Source: PALSA-1003 sp963741315
GTDB taxonomy: Bacteria > Pseudomonadota > Gammaproteobacteria > Burkholderiales > Casimicrobiaceae
Direction: 5' to 3'
DNA: 64,000 bases
Assembly: GCA_963741315.1 (NCBI GenBank)
Contig: CAVUHK010000011.1
Coordinates: 1 to 64,000, forward strand
This document shows positions 35,266 to 44,158 of this stretch, piece after piece; the stretch's first letter is position 1; each line of letters opens with the position of its first letter. Below the pieces are notes generated by a model that saw only the letters and a program-made list of their open reading frames with translations, was not told the DNA's origin and did not search any database. The translations under genes and the position numbers were made by a program.

Positions 35266-35305
35266 GTGCCTGCGTCGCGCCGGTCTTCGTGACCACGGCA
35301 GGAAC

Positions 35306-36430
35306 ATGTCCTGGATAGACGTCATCTATCGCGTTCGTGGCGCAGCGGATGAGATCCGCGCGATCGCGAACGCGCTGGCGCTCGAGCAGAGTGTCGAGGT
35401 GCCCGCGGAAGTGGTTCGCGACGCGTTCGTCGCGGAGCACGTCGTCGGGCGCGTCGACTCGATTCGCGATGCCGGCGATGGCACGCACCTGGTCGCTATC
35501 CGGCTGGCCGTGGCGACCACCGGAGGCGACGTCGCGCAAACTATCAACATGCTGTTCGGCAACAGTTCGCTGCACGATCATGTCGAACTGATCGACGCCG
35601 ATTTCCCTCCGGAATTCCTGGCGCGCTTCCCGGGGCCGCGCTTCGGCATCGACGGCCTGCGCGCGCTGGTCGATGCGCCGCATCGCCCGCTGACCTGCGC
35701 CGCGCTCAAACCGCAGGGCTTGCCGCCGGAGCGTCTTGCCGATCTCTGCCATACCCTGGCGCTGGCCGGCGTCGACGTCATCAAGGACGATCACGGCCTC
35801 GCCGATCAGGCGTACGCGCCGTTCGCGGCGCGCGTCGCAGCATGCCAGCGCGCAATCGAGCGCGCGCAGCGCGAGACCGGCCGACGTGCGCTCTACGCAC
35901 CGAGCCTGGTCGGCGCGCCCGCTGCGCTCGCGGCGCAGGCACGCGTGGCGCGCGCCGAGGGCGCGGCCATGGTGCTGATCGCTCCGGCGCTGGTGGGCAT
36001 GCCGGCGTTTGCCGAACTCGTCGCGAGTGGGCTCGACGTGCCGGTGCTCGCGCATCCCGCATACGCCGGCGCGGCACGCGTAGCGCCTTCGTTCCTGCTC
36101 GGCAAGTGGTTCCGCCTGCTGGGAGCCGATGCGATCATCTTTCCGAATTTCGGCGGCCGCTTCGCGTGGAGCGAGCGCGAATGCGCGAGCATCGCAGCCC
36201 ATGCGCGAGCGCCGTGGGCGCACCTGCGTGCGGCGCTGCCGGTACCTGGCGGCGGTATGTCGGTGGAGCGGGCAAGCGACGTCGTGCGGTGTTACGGCTC
36301 GGACGTAATGCTGCTTATCGGCGGCTCGCTGCTTGCCGCTGGCGATAAGTTGCTGGAGCGCACCCGCGAATTCGTCGCCGCCGTTAATGACGCCGGCATC
36401 CAGCAAAGCGAAGCGCTCGTGCACAACTGA
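35306..36430 (+). CDS. RuBisCO-like protein (form IV)
   Basis: A 374-residue member of the RuBisCO large chain superfamily. The N-terminal alpha/beta domain is residues 1-115, GPRFGIDGLRALV opens the barrel, Lys135 in ALKPQG corresponds to catalytic Lys175, and DVIKDDHG (160-163) matches the KDDE metal site with Glu changed to His. The second Lys of the KPK motif is Gln. It therefore cannot be a CO2-fixing enzyme and should act as an enolase, isomerase or decarboxylase on a phosphorylated sugar acid, as in methionine salvage or apiose catabolism. A NIPSNAP gene precedes it, a cupin follows. Confidence 0.85.
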   Translation: MSWIDVIYRVRGAADEIRAIANALALEQSVEVPAEVVRDAFVAEHVVGRVDSIRDAGDGTHLVAIRLAVATTGGDVAQTINMLFGNSSLHDHVELIDADFPPEFLARFPGPRFGIDGLRALVDAPHRPLTCAALKPQGLPPERLADLCHTLALAGVDVIKDDHGLADQAYAPFAARVAACQRAIERAQRETGRRALYAPSLVGAPAALAAQARVARAEGAAMVLIAPALVGMPAFAELVASGLDVPVLAHPAYAGAARVAPSFLLGKWFRLLGADAIIFPNFGGRFAWSERECASIAAHARAPWAHLRAALPVPGGGMSVERASDVVRCYGSDVMLLIGGSLLAAGDKLLERTREFVAAVNDAGIQQSEALVHN

Positions 36431-36441
36431 GGAAGCGCACC

Positions 36442-36891
36442 ATGGCCACCACCCCACATCGACCGAAGATCGCCAACGCGCGCTGGCGCGACGTCGAGGT
36501 GCGCGAATACAAGACCGAAGGCAGCGCGCCGTTCCGCGACGTGACGCGCCAGGTACTCTTCGACGACCCTGCGCTGGCCTCGCAGCTGCGCTATTTCGAA
36601 GTTGCCCCTGGCGGGCACACGACACTCGAACGCCACGAGCACGCGCACGCCGTCGTCGTCCAGCGCGGCGCGGGCCGGTGTCTGATCGGCGATCGCATCT
36701 ACGAACTGGCGGAACACGACTTGGTCCACGTGCCCGCGCTGACATGGCATCAGTTCCGCGCCAGCGCGGATCGACCGCTCGGTTTCCTGTGCATGGTCAA
36801 TGCCCAGCGCGACCGGCCGCAACTGCCCGACGCAGCAGAGCTCGAAGAGCTGTGCCGCGATCCGAAGATCGCGGCGTTCATCGCCGCGTGA
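36442..36891 (+). CDS. Cupin domain protein
   Basis: A 149-residue small beta-barrel protein. The first cupin motif is TTLERHEHAHAVVVQRGAG with a HxHxH metal cluster, the second is VPALTWHQFRAS with the later His. Such proteins bind Fe, Mn or Zn and act as isomerases or dioxygenases. It lies 11 bases after the RuBisCO-like gene, so it probably works in the same pathway. Confidence 0.83.
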   Translation: MATTPHRPKIANARWRDVEVREYKTEGSAPFRDVTRQVLFDDPALASQLRYFEVAPGGHTTLERHEHAHAVVVQRGAGRCLIGDRIYELAEHDLVHVPALTWHQFRASADRPLGFLCMVNAQRDRPQLPDAAELEELCRDPKIAAFIAA

Positions 36892-37106
36892 TCGGGCCGC
36901 GACGCATCGTCTTCCCTATCGAAGGGAACGCACCGTTACGGGCAATCCGGGCCGCACAGCGTGCGCTGCGGCAGTGCGTGCCCTGCGTCAGCGTAGCACC
37001 TGCGATTGCGACATTTTGGGGCAATGCGCGGACGCTCGATCGGCCTCGCAATCGTGTAATAGACTGGATTCGTTAGTGTCGCGACTCATGTTCGTTGGAG
37101 CAGCCC

Positions 37107-38150
37107 ATGCCTACGCCCGATAAAGACAAACGCATTCCTGTCACCCTGATCGAGGGCGACGGCATCGGCCCCGAGATCACCGCGGCAACACTGCGCGTGC
37201 TCGAAGCACTGGCCGCGCCGATCGCGTGGGAGCGGCAAATCGCCGGGATGGCCGGCGTGACTGCGTGCGGCGACCCACTGCCACAGGCGACGGTCGACAG
37301 CATCCGGCGCAACAAGCTCGCCTTGAAAGGTCCGCTGATGACGCCCTCGGGCGGAGGTTATCGCTCGTCCAATGTGCGCCTGCGCGAGGAGTTCCAGCTC
37401 TACGCCAACCTGCGCCCTGCGCGCACCATGATCCCGGGCGGTCGCTACGAAGACATCGATCTGGTACTGGTTCGCGAAAACACCGAAGGCCTGTATGTCG
37501 GCTACGAGCACTACATTCCGATGGGCGACGATCCGCACGCGGTCGCCATCGGCTCGGGCGTCAACACGCGCAGCGGCTGTCGCCGCATCTCCGAGTTCGC
37601 CTTCGAGTACGCGATCGCCAACAAGCGCAAGAAGGTGACGATCGTCCACAAGGCCAACATCATGAAGGCGCTCAGCGGAATGTTCCTGGAAACCGCGCGC
37701 CAGGTCAGCGAGCGCTACAAGGACCGACTCGAAATCGACGAACGCATCGTCGACGCCTGCGCGATGCAACTCGTGCTCAATCCGTGGCAGTTCGACGTCA
37801 TTCTCACAACCAACCTGTTCGGCGACATTCTGTCCGATGAAATCGCCGGCCTCGTCGGCGGCCTGGGAATGGCGCCGGGCGGCAACATCGGCGCCAGCGC
37901 CGCGATCTTCGAAGCGGTCCACGGCTCGGCGCCGGATATCGCCGGCAAGGGCATTGCCAATCCGCTGGCGCTCATGCTTGCCGCCGCCATGATGCTCGAT
38001 CACATGGGTCACCCGGAGAAGGCGACACGGCTGCGCGTCGCCATGGACGCGACGCTCAACAAGGACCTCGTTCGCACCGGCGATCTGGGTGGCAAGGCGT
38101 CGACACAGTCATTCACTGACGCGCTGATCAAGCGCATCGCTGCCCACTGA
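37107..38150 (+). CDS. NAD-type isocitrate dehydrogenase (isocitrate/isopropylmalate family)
   Basis: A 347-residue beta-decarboxylating dehydrogenase. EGDGIGPEIT opens it. RSSNVRLREEFQLYANLRPA carries the S-x-N-x2-LR isocitrate-binding pattern rather than the isopropylmalate one. The metal segment NLFGDILSDEIAGLVGGLGM is complete, and VHGSAPDIAGKGIANP binds the cofactor. It converts isocitrate to 2-oxoglutarate. Tartrate or homoisocitrate dehydrogenase is a less likely alternative. ATG at 37107 with GGAG is preferred to an in-frame TTG. The 215-base gap upstream suggests its own promoter. Confidence 0.82.
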   Translation: MPTPDKDKRIPVTLIEGDGIGPEITAATLRVLEALAAPIAWERQIAGMAGVTACGDPLPQATVDSIRRNKLALKGPLMTPSGGGYRSSNVRLREEFQLYANLRPARTMIPGGRYEDIDLVLVRENTEGLYVGYEHYIPMGDDPHAVAIGSGVNTRSGCRRISEFAFEYAIANKRKKVTIVHKANIMKALSGMFLETARQVSERYKDRLEIDERIVDACAMQLVLNPWQFDVILTTNLFGDILSDEIAGLVGGLGMAPGGNIGASAAIFEAVHGSAPDIAGKGIANPLALMLAAAMMLDHMGHPEKATRLRVAMDATLNKDLVRTGDLGGKASTQSFTDALIKRIAAH

Positions 38151-38183
38151 GGAAGCTCGGATCCGCCGCGTCCGGCGCTGCGA

Positions 38184-39365
38184 TCAGAGGCGATGCGTCT
38201 GGTCGCCGTTGCTAAACCCACGCAGCGGCGCGTCGACACCTCGCGTCAGCGCCAGCACCTTGAACAGTTCTCCCATCTCGGCCGGCGACAGCAACTTCTG
38301 CGCCGCGTTGGCTTCGCGCAAATAGGCTGCCGAACCCGGATCGCCCACCTGCGCGAGCAAATCGAGCAGCCCGCAATTGACCAGAAAGTGCGCTTGCGTG
38401 GTGAATCCCGCAACGCGCATGCCGGCGGCAGCGCCTGCGCTCGCGATCGCGGTGAAGTCGACGTGCGCGGTGAGATCGGCGAGCCCTGGCAGGAACAGCG
38501 GATCGGCCAGCGCGCGATGCCGGTAATGCGCCATCAATGTGCCGGCGGCGCGCTGCGGATGGTAATACTCGGCAGCGGGAAAACCATAGTCGAGCAGCAG
38601 CAGCGTGCCGGCATCGCAACGTTGCGCAAGGCTCGCGACCAGCGCCTGCGCGGCGGGATTGATCTCGCTGGCGTAGTCGCCCTGCGGAGGAAACCGCTCA
38701 ACGGCGGAGCTGCGCAGCACGCCTTCCGGCAGCGGGCGATCGACGAGCGCGAGCGTTCCCGATGCCAGCCCGACGCCGCGCTCGAACCACTCGTCGTTCG
38801 CGCGCACGACAATGTGCGGCGGAACGGCGTCGAGCACTTCGTTGGCGACGATCGCTCCCCGCCAGCGCTGCGGCAGGACATCGATCCACTCGACCCGCGG
38901 CAGCAGCTGCGGCAATTTCTGTTGCAGGAGCTGCCGCTGGCGTTCGCGCAAGTCGGGGCTGACCTCCAGCAGTCGATAGCGCTCCGGCAGCGCGTTGCGC
39001 ATCGCCAGGGCACCGAGGACGTCGACGGCCAACCGGCCAGTGCCGGGGCCGAGCTCGATGACGTCACCGGGCACTTGAGTCAGCACTTCGGCGAGCTGCG
39101 TCGCCAAGGCGCGACCGAATAGTGCCGACATTTCCGCAGCGGTGACAAAGTCGCCGTCGGCCCCGAATTTCCGCGTGCCCGCCGCGTAGTAGCCGAGTCC
39201 CGGCGCATAGAGCGCCGCATTCATGTAATCGGCAAATGAAATCCAGCCTCCGGCAGCGTCGATCTGTTGCGCAATGTGTGACGTGACGCGGTCGGCGTGC
39301 GCGCGCGCGTCGTCCGACGGCGAGGGCAATTCACGCGGGTCGGCAGCGGGTGGAGAGCGGGGCAT
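38184..39365 (-). CDS. MidA-family SAM-dependent methyltransferase
   Basis: A 393-residue protein of the MidA/NDUFAF7 (PF02636) family: ISFADYMNAALYAPGLGYYA, GDFVTAAEMSALFGRALATQ, SAM motif DVIELGPGTGRLAVD, VANEVLDAVP and LLLLDYGFP. In eukaryotes the relative methylates complex I. The bacterial role is undefined. The ATG at 39365 is the first giving a family-like N terminus and lies 46 bases from the divergent pteridine reductase, a pairing I recall from other betaproteobacteria. Confidence 0.85.
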   Translation of the reverse strand: MPRSPPAADPRELPSPSDDARAHADRVTSHIAQQIDAAGGWISFADYMNAALYAPGLGYYAAGTRKFGADGDFVTAAEMSALFGRALATQLAEVLTQVPGDVIELGPGTGRLAVDVLGALAMRNALPERYRLLEVSPDLRERQRQLLQQKLPQLLPRVEWIDVLPQRWRGAIVANEVLDAVPPHIVVRANDEWFERGVGLASGTLALVDRPLPEGVLRSSAVERFPPQGDYASEINPAAQALVASLAQRCDAGTLLLLDYGFPAAEYYHPQRAAGTLMAHYRHRALADPLFLPGLADLTAHVDFTAIASAGAAAGMRVAGFTTQAHFLVNCGLLDLLAQVGDPGSAAYLREANAAQKLLSPAEMGELFKVLALTRGVDAPLRGFSNGDQTHRL

Positions 39366-39411
39366 CGATGTGTTAGGCTTTGTAGTCCACTGAGTGTAGC
39401 TGGAGCGCCGC

Positions 39412-40149
39412 GTGCAGGGCAAAGTGGTGTTGATCACGGGAGGGGCCAAGCGAGTCGGTGCCGCGACCTGTCGGCGGTTGCACGCCGCCGGCGCCAACCT
39501 GATGCTGCACTATCGCGAGTCCGCAGGCGAGGCCCGCCTGCTGCAGGCGGAGCTCAACACCGCGCGCAAGGACTCGGTGTCGCTCATCCAGGCCGACCTG
39601 CTCGACCTGGGCAAGCTGCAGTCGCTGGTCGACCAGACGCTGCAAAGCTTCGGCCGCCTCGACGCGCTGGTCAACAATGCCTCGTCGTTCTTCCAGACGC
39701 CCGTCGGCGAGATTACTCCTGCGCAATGGGAAGACCTGATCGGCACCAACCTGCGCGCGCCAATGTTCCTGGCGCAGGCCGCGGCGCCGGCACTCAAGAA
39801 AGCGCAGGGCGCCATCGTCAACATCACCGACATTCACGCCGAGCGCCCGCTCAAGAACTACGTCGTCTACAGCGTCGCCAAGGCAGGACTGGTCGGGCTC
39901 ACCCGCTCGCTGGCGCGCGAACTCGCGCCCGAGGTGCGCGTCAATGCGGTCGCGCCGGGACCGATCCTGTGGCCCGACGACGATGCCTTCGACGAACTCT
40001 CGCGCCAACGCATCATTTCGCATACACCGCTGCGCCGCGAGGGCACGCCCGAAGACATCGCCAAGGCGGTGCATTTCCTGCTGGCGGACGCAACCTACGT
40101 GACCGGCGACACCATCAACGTCGACGGCGGACGGCACGTCGCCGTATAA
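39412..40149 (+). CDS. Pteridine reductase (FolM-like SDR)
   Basis: A 245-residue SDR with pteridine reductase hallmarks: LITGGAKRVGAA cofactor loop, NNASSFFQTPVGE and YSVAKAGL with catalytic Tyr and Lys. It reduces dihydropterins with NADPH, serving folate or tetrahydromonapterin pools. GTG start with GGAG upstream. Divergent from the MidA-family gene. Confidence 0.85.
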   Translation: MQGKVVLITGGAKRVGAATCRRLHAAGANLMLHYRESAGEARLLQAELNTARKDSVSLIQADLLDLGKLQSLVDQTLQSFGRLDALVNNASSFFQTPVGEITPAQWEDLIGTNLRAPMFLAQAAAPALKKAQGAIVNITDIHAERPLKNYVVYSVAKAGLVGLTRSLARELAPEVRVNAVAPGPILWPDDDAFDELSRQRIISHTPLRREGTPEDIAKAVHFLLADATYVTGDTINVDGGRHVAV

Positions 40150-40161
40150 CATCGCTGGCGC

Positions 40162-40827
40162 CTAAACAGCGCGCCGGTACTTCACCATCTTCTCCGCCAG
40201 CGCTTCGAGATACGGGTCGACGATGCCGTGGGTGATCAGCGCGATGCGCGTGTGCTCGAGATAGTCGGCCGAAGAACCGAAGGCGCCGGCAGCGCAGGCG
40301 AGCACCTGCGCTTTGCGCTCGATGCTCAAGCCTCTCGCGTAGTGCAGGTTGCTGCGATCGACGACGAACGATAGCGCGATCAGATCGCGGCCGGCAGTAC
40401 GCACACGCATCCACCGCGGCCGGTACGCGCCGATGACCATTTCGCGCCGCCACAACAGCGCCAGTTCCTTTTTTGCGAATTGTGCCGGCAGGCGGTAGAC
40501 GACGCCCCGGCATGCGCCGCCCGGTTCGAGGCCGAGTACCAGGCCCGGCTGCTCGCAGGTGCCGCGCGACGCCATCGACCAGAGGCAAAAGCTGCGATGC
40601 ACGCCGCGCACCGTCGCAGGGCGCGCATCGTCAAACGGGAACAGCGGATTCCACAACAGCGAGCCGTAGGCGAACACCCACCAGCCGGCCCCCTGCGGTC
40701 GCTCCGCGAGCGTCCTCGCCAACGATGCCGCCAGCGCCTCGTCGGACAGCGCGCGTTTGGGATCGACCGCCTCGGCATAGATCGCGCGCATGCGGCCTTC
40801 CTCGAGATCGCGCCGGGACAGCGTCAT
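40162..40827 (-). CDS. ChaC-like gamma-glutamylcyclotransferase
   Basis: A 221-residue protein of the ChaC family, which splits glutathione into 5-oxoproline and Cys-Gly. The YGSLLWNP loop (VFAYGSLLWNPLF) binds the gamma-glutamyl group, and LLWRREMVIGAYRPRW holds the likely catalytic Glu. The C-terminal DYLEHTRIALITHGI segment also matches. Its ATG overlaps the stop of the small basic gene, so it is the third gene of a coupled set with the amidase. Confidence 0.8.
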   Translation of the reverse strand: MTLSRRDLEEGRMRAIYAEAVDPKRALSDEALAASLARTLAERPQGAGWWVFAYGSLLWNPLFPFDDARPATVRGVHRSFCLWSMASRGTCEQPGLVLGLEPGGACRGVVYRLPAQFAKKELALLWRREMVIGAYRPRWMRVRTAGRDLIALSFVVDRSNLHYARGLSIERKAQVLACAAGAFGSSADYLEHTRIALITHGIVDPYLEALAEKMVKYRRAV

Positions 40828-40988
40828 GCGTCGGTATCCGGATCGATGTCCAGCTTGCGAAGCTCGACCGCAGCCTGGCGGCGCTTGGCCGCGGTGGTCT
40901 TGCCGTGCGCGCCACCCTTGCGCAGCAGCGGCGAACGCGCAACCGGATTGCGCGGCTTGGGCGCGGCATGCTGCTTGGCACGCTTCAC
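40824..40988 (-). CDS. Small basic protein between amidase and ChaC genes
   Basis: A 54-residue, strongly basic protein: KPRNPVARSPLLRKGGAHGK in the first half and KRRQAAVELRK after it. The GTG start overlaps the amidase stop (GTGA) and its own stop overlaps the ChaC start (ATGA), so it is very probably translated. I recall similar short proteins in other proteobacteria, and the basic NP-x-LLRKGG pattern could suit RNA or ribosome binding, but this is inference. Confidence 0.65.
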   Translation of the reverse strand: MKRAKQHAAPKPRNPVARSPLLRKGGAHGKTTAAKRRQAAVELRKLDIDPDTDA

Positions 40989-42286
40989 ACCAGCCCTCTG
41001 AATGGCAGCTTCGACTCGCACCAGCGCGCGATCGCGAGCAGTGCGCGATCGCGGTGTTGTACGGCGGCAAGCTGCATGCCCAGCGGCAAGCCGTTCGGCG
41101 CGAGCGCGATGGGCAGGTTGATGGCCGGAAAGCCGGCCAGCGACCACAGCGTGTTGCACGCGGGATCGCCGGTCTGCGTCAGGTCTTCGGGGGCCGGGCC
41201 GGGCGCGGAGGGCGTGAGTACTCCGTCGAAAGGTTCCAGCCACGCCGTCAACGTGGCCATGATTTCTTTTCGTCGTGCCATCGCCAGTGCGTACTCCGGC
41301 GCGGTAATGGCGCGACCCTCGTCGAGCGCAGCGTTGAGTTTCGCCGACATGCGCCGGCGTTCGCTGTCCTGCAGTGCGCCGAGGTGCTGCGCGCCTTCAT
41401 GGAGCATGACAGTGCGATGCACGCGATGCGCGACATGGCAGGACTCGGCGAGCATGATCGTGGTGACCTCGGCGCCAGCGCGTCGCAGCAATTCCACCGC
41501 AGCCTCGATCGCTGCGCGCTGTTCGGATCCGACGCTCACCCACGGGAAATCGGCAAGCAGCGCAAGGCGCGGTGGCGACGGCAATGCCGGCGCCTCGGCC
41601 TCGGGCGCGCCGGGATCGGCAAGGCACGCGGCGACTAGCGCACAGTCGTCGACACTGCGAGCGAACACGCCGAGCGTGTCGAGCGTATGGCTGAAAAGGT
41701 GTGCGCCCTCATAGGGCAATAGGTCCAACGTCGGCTTGTAGGCGACCACGCCGCAATAGGCCGCCGGGCGGATCACCGATCCATTGGTCTGCGTTCCCAG
41801 CGCAGCGGCGACCTGTCCCACCGCAACCGCGGCGGCAGATCCGGACGACGACCCGCCGGGAGTGTGCGCGGCGTTCCATGGATTGCGCGTCTTGCCCGGC
41901 TGCATGAACGCGAATTCGGTCGTGACGGTCTTGCCCAGGACGAACCCGCCCGCGCGCTTGAGCCGCGACACGCATTCGGCATCGCGCGCAGGCTGCGCAT
42001 CGGCGTAGATCGGCGAGCCCTGCTGCGTCGGCAGATCGGCAGTGGCAATGATGTCCTTGACGCCGATCGCGATGCCGGCGAGCGGTCCATCAGGTCGATT
42101 GACGTCGATGCCGCGAGCCGTTGCGATGGCATATTCGCGATCCAGAGTTGCCCATGCCTGGACATTGGCGTCGGTCGCCGCGACACGTTGGAGCAGGGCG
42201 TCGGTCAGTGCTTCGCTGGTAAACGCGCGAGCGCGCAGCGCCGCCGCGCTGGCACCGACGCTCAGCGCGTGCGATGGCCTGATCAT
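40985..42286 (-). CDS. Amidase signature family enzyme
   Basis: A 433-residue amidase with the Ser-cisSer-Lys triad: Lys in IGVKDIIAT and the TPGGSSSGSAAAVAVG loop. NLPIALAPNGLPLGMQL forms the usual C-terminal segment. It hydrolyses an amide bond of unknown substrate. The start ATG at 42286 overlaps the true hemW stop. The apparent 845-residue fusion with HemW is explained by a frame break in hemW. Confidence 0.85.
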   Translation of the reverse strand: MIRPSHALSVGASAAALRARAFTSEALTDALLQRVAATDANVQAWATLDREYAIATARGIDVNRPDGPLAGIAIGVKDIIATADLPTQQGSPIYADAQPARDAECVSRLKRAGGFVLGKTVTTEFAFMQPGKTRNPWNAAHTPGGSSSGSAAAVAVGQVAAALGTQTNGSVIRPAAYCGVVAYKPTLDLLPYEGAHLFSHTLDTLGVFARSVDDCALVAACLADPGAPEAEAPALPSPPRLALLADFPWVSVGSEQRAAIEAAVELLRRAGAEVTTIMLAESCHVAHRVHRTVMLHEGAQHLGALQDSERRRMSAKLNAALDEGRAITAPEYALAMARRKEIMATLTAWLEPFDGVLTPSAPGPAPEDLTQTGDPACNTLWSLAGFPAINLPIALAPNGLPLGMQLAAVQHRDRALLAIARWCESKLPFRGLV

Positions 42287-43522
42287 GGCACGAGTCGTTC
42301 CATGACGATCGGCTGCGCCGGCACGCCGACGGTCGCGCGCGCCGGCAGGCAGGAACAGCGACTGCAGGTCGTTGAGAAAGCGTCGCCCCAGCGGTGTCGG
42401 CCGGATGTTCACGTGGTCGCGCTCGATGAGTCCGAGTCGCTCGGCCTCGTCGAGCGGCTGCTGCACCAGCGTCAGCGGAAAACCGGTGCGCTCCGCGAAC
42501 AACGCCACGGGCACGCCTTCGGTCAGGCGCATGGCGTTGAGCATGAACTCGAAGCCCATGTCCTCGCGCATCACCGCGTGCTCCTCCTGCAGCGGCGCGC
42601 CGCGTGCCGCGCGCTCCAGGTACTGCTGCGGCTGCTTGTAACGGATCTGGCGCAGCACCTTGTCCGGAAACGACAGCTTGGAATGCGCGCCGGCGCCGAT
42701 GCCCAGATAGTCGCCGAAGCGCCAGTAGTTGAGATTGTGCCGGCACTCCATACCCGACCGGGCATGCGCCGACGTTTCGTAGTGCGCGTAGCCGGCGCCG
42801 GCCAGCGCGACCTCGACCGCATCCTCGATGTCGGCCATATCGTCTTCTTGCGGCAGTCGCGGTGGATGGCGATGGAACAGCGTGTTGGGCTCGATGGTGA
42901 GCTGATAGAACGACAGATGCGGCGGCGCGAATTCCAACGCGGTGGCGACGTCGGCGGAGGCGTCGGCCGGCGTTTGCCCGGGCAATCCATACATCAGGTC
43001 GAAGTTGACGTTGCCGAAGATTTCGATCGCGGCCGCGCCCGCGGCGCGCGCCTCCTGCTCGTCGTGCACGCGGCCGAGCGCGGCCAGGTGGCGACGATCG
43101 AAACTCTGCACGCCCAGCGACAGCCGGTTGATGCCTGCCGCCCTGAACTCGGCGAATTTCTGCTGCTCGAAGGTGCCCGGATTGGCTTCCAGCGTGATTT
43201 CGGCGTCCGGCGATAGCGGCACACGCGCGCGGATCGCGGCAAGGATGCGATCGATGCCGGACGAGGAGAACAGGCTGGGCGTGCCGCCGCCGAAAAATAC
43301 CGTACCGATGCGACGTCCCCAGATCGACGGCAACGCGAATTCCAGGTCGGCGGTCAGCGCGTCGACGTATTGCGCCTCGGGAATCGCCTCCCGATGCTCG
43401 TGCGAATTGAAGTCGCAGTAAGGGCACTTCTTCAGACACCACGGAATGTGCACGTAGAGCGAGAGCGGCGGCAGCGCGCTGAAGCGCGGCGTGCGCAATC
43501 CGGGGTCCAGTGCTGCGCTCAT
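42283..43522 (-). CDS. hemW: HemW haem chaperone, radical SAM (frame break at 3' end)
   Basis: A radical SAM protein of about 412 residues. The iron-sulfur triad is Cys29, Cys33 and Cys36 (PWCLKKCPYCDF), VFFGGGTPSLFSSSGIDRIL follows, and NDLQSLFLP is the usual end. After that the frame opens into the amidase. The alternative frame gives RATVGVPAQPIVMERLVP and a TGA overlapping the amidase ATG. A missing CG pair in the CG tract at 42334-42342 explains it. HemW delivers haem to respiratory proteins. The start overlaps the rdgB stop. Confidence 0.87.
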
Positions 43523-44118
43523 CGGGCAGCCTCCAGCCGGGCGATCAGTGCACGCAGCGCCTGCCCCCGATGCGACAGGCGGTTCTTGGTTTCCAGCGGC
43601 AACTCGGCGCCGGTCAGCCCGGTTTCGTCATCGAGGAAATGCGGATCGTAGCCAAAGCCTCCGTCGCCGCGCGGCGCATCGATGATGGTCCCGTCCCAGC
43701 GACCTTCGGCCAGCAGCGGTTCCGGATCGTCACCGTGGCGCATCAGCGCCAGCACGCAATAATAGTGCGCGCGGCGATCGGCCACGCCCGAGAGTTCGGC
43801 GATGAGCAGCGCGTTGTTGCGCGCGTCGGACTTCGGCTCGCCGGCGTAGCGTGCCGATTGCACGCCCGGCGCGCCGGCCAGCGCATCGACGCAGACGCCC
43901 GAATCATCCGCCAGCGCGGGCAGGCGCGCGATCCGGCTCGCGTGACGCGCCTTGGCGAGCGCGTTCTCGACGAAAGTGGCGTGCGGTTCCTCGGCCTCGG
44001 GAATGCCCAGATCGGACTGCGCGACCACGTCGATGCCCAGCGGCGCAAGCAGCCGGCGAAATTCACGCAACTTGCCGGCGTTGTTGGAGGCCAGGACGAG
44101 TCTGGATAGCGATTTCAC
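43519..44118 (-). CDS. rdgB: XTP/dITP diphosphatase
   Basis: A 199-residue RdgB/HAM1 enzyme that removes ITP, dITP and XTP from nucleotide pools. LVLASNNAGKLREFRRLL holds the substrate Lys/Asn site, LADDSGVCVDALAGAPG the catalytic Asp, and DGGFGYDPHFLDD plus KNRLSHRGQAL complete the family pattern. Between rph and hemW, the usual betaproteobacterial order. Confidence 0.93.
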   Translation of the reverse strand: MKSLSRLVLASNNAGKLREFRRLLAPLGIDVVAQSDLGIPEAEEPHATFVENALAKARHASRIARLPALADDSGVCVDALAGAPGVQSARYAGEPKSDARNNALLIAELSGVADRRAHYYCVLALMRHGDDPEPLLAEGRWDGTIIDAPRGDGGFGYDPHFLDDETGLTGAELPLETKNRLSHRGQALRALIARLEAAR

Positions 44119-44158
44119 TTGCCGCGTCGGCGTGTACTGCGCTTGGCAGCGTGATGAA

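Noticed and set aside
40985..43522. A single 845-residue HemW-amidase fusion gene
   Set aside because: A two-base change in a CG tract restores a normal HemW ending and an ATGA junction, in line with other indels in this window.
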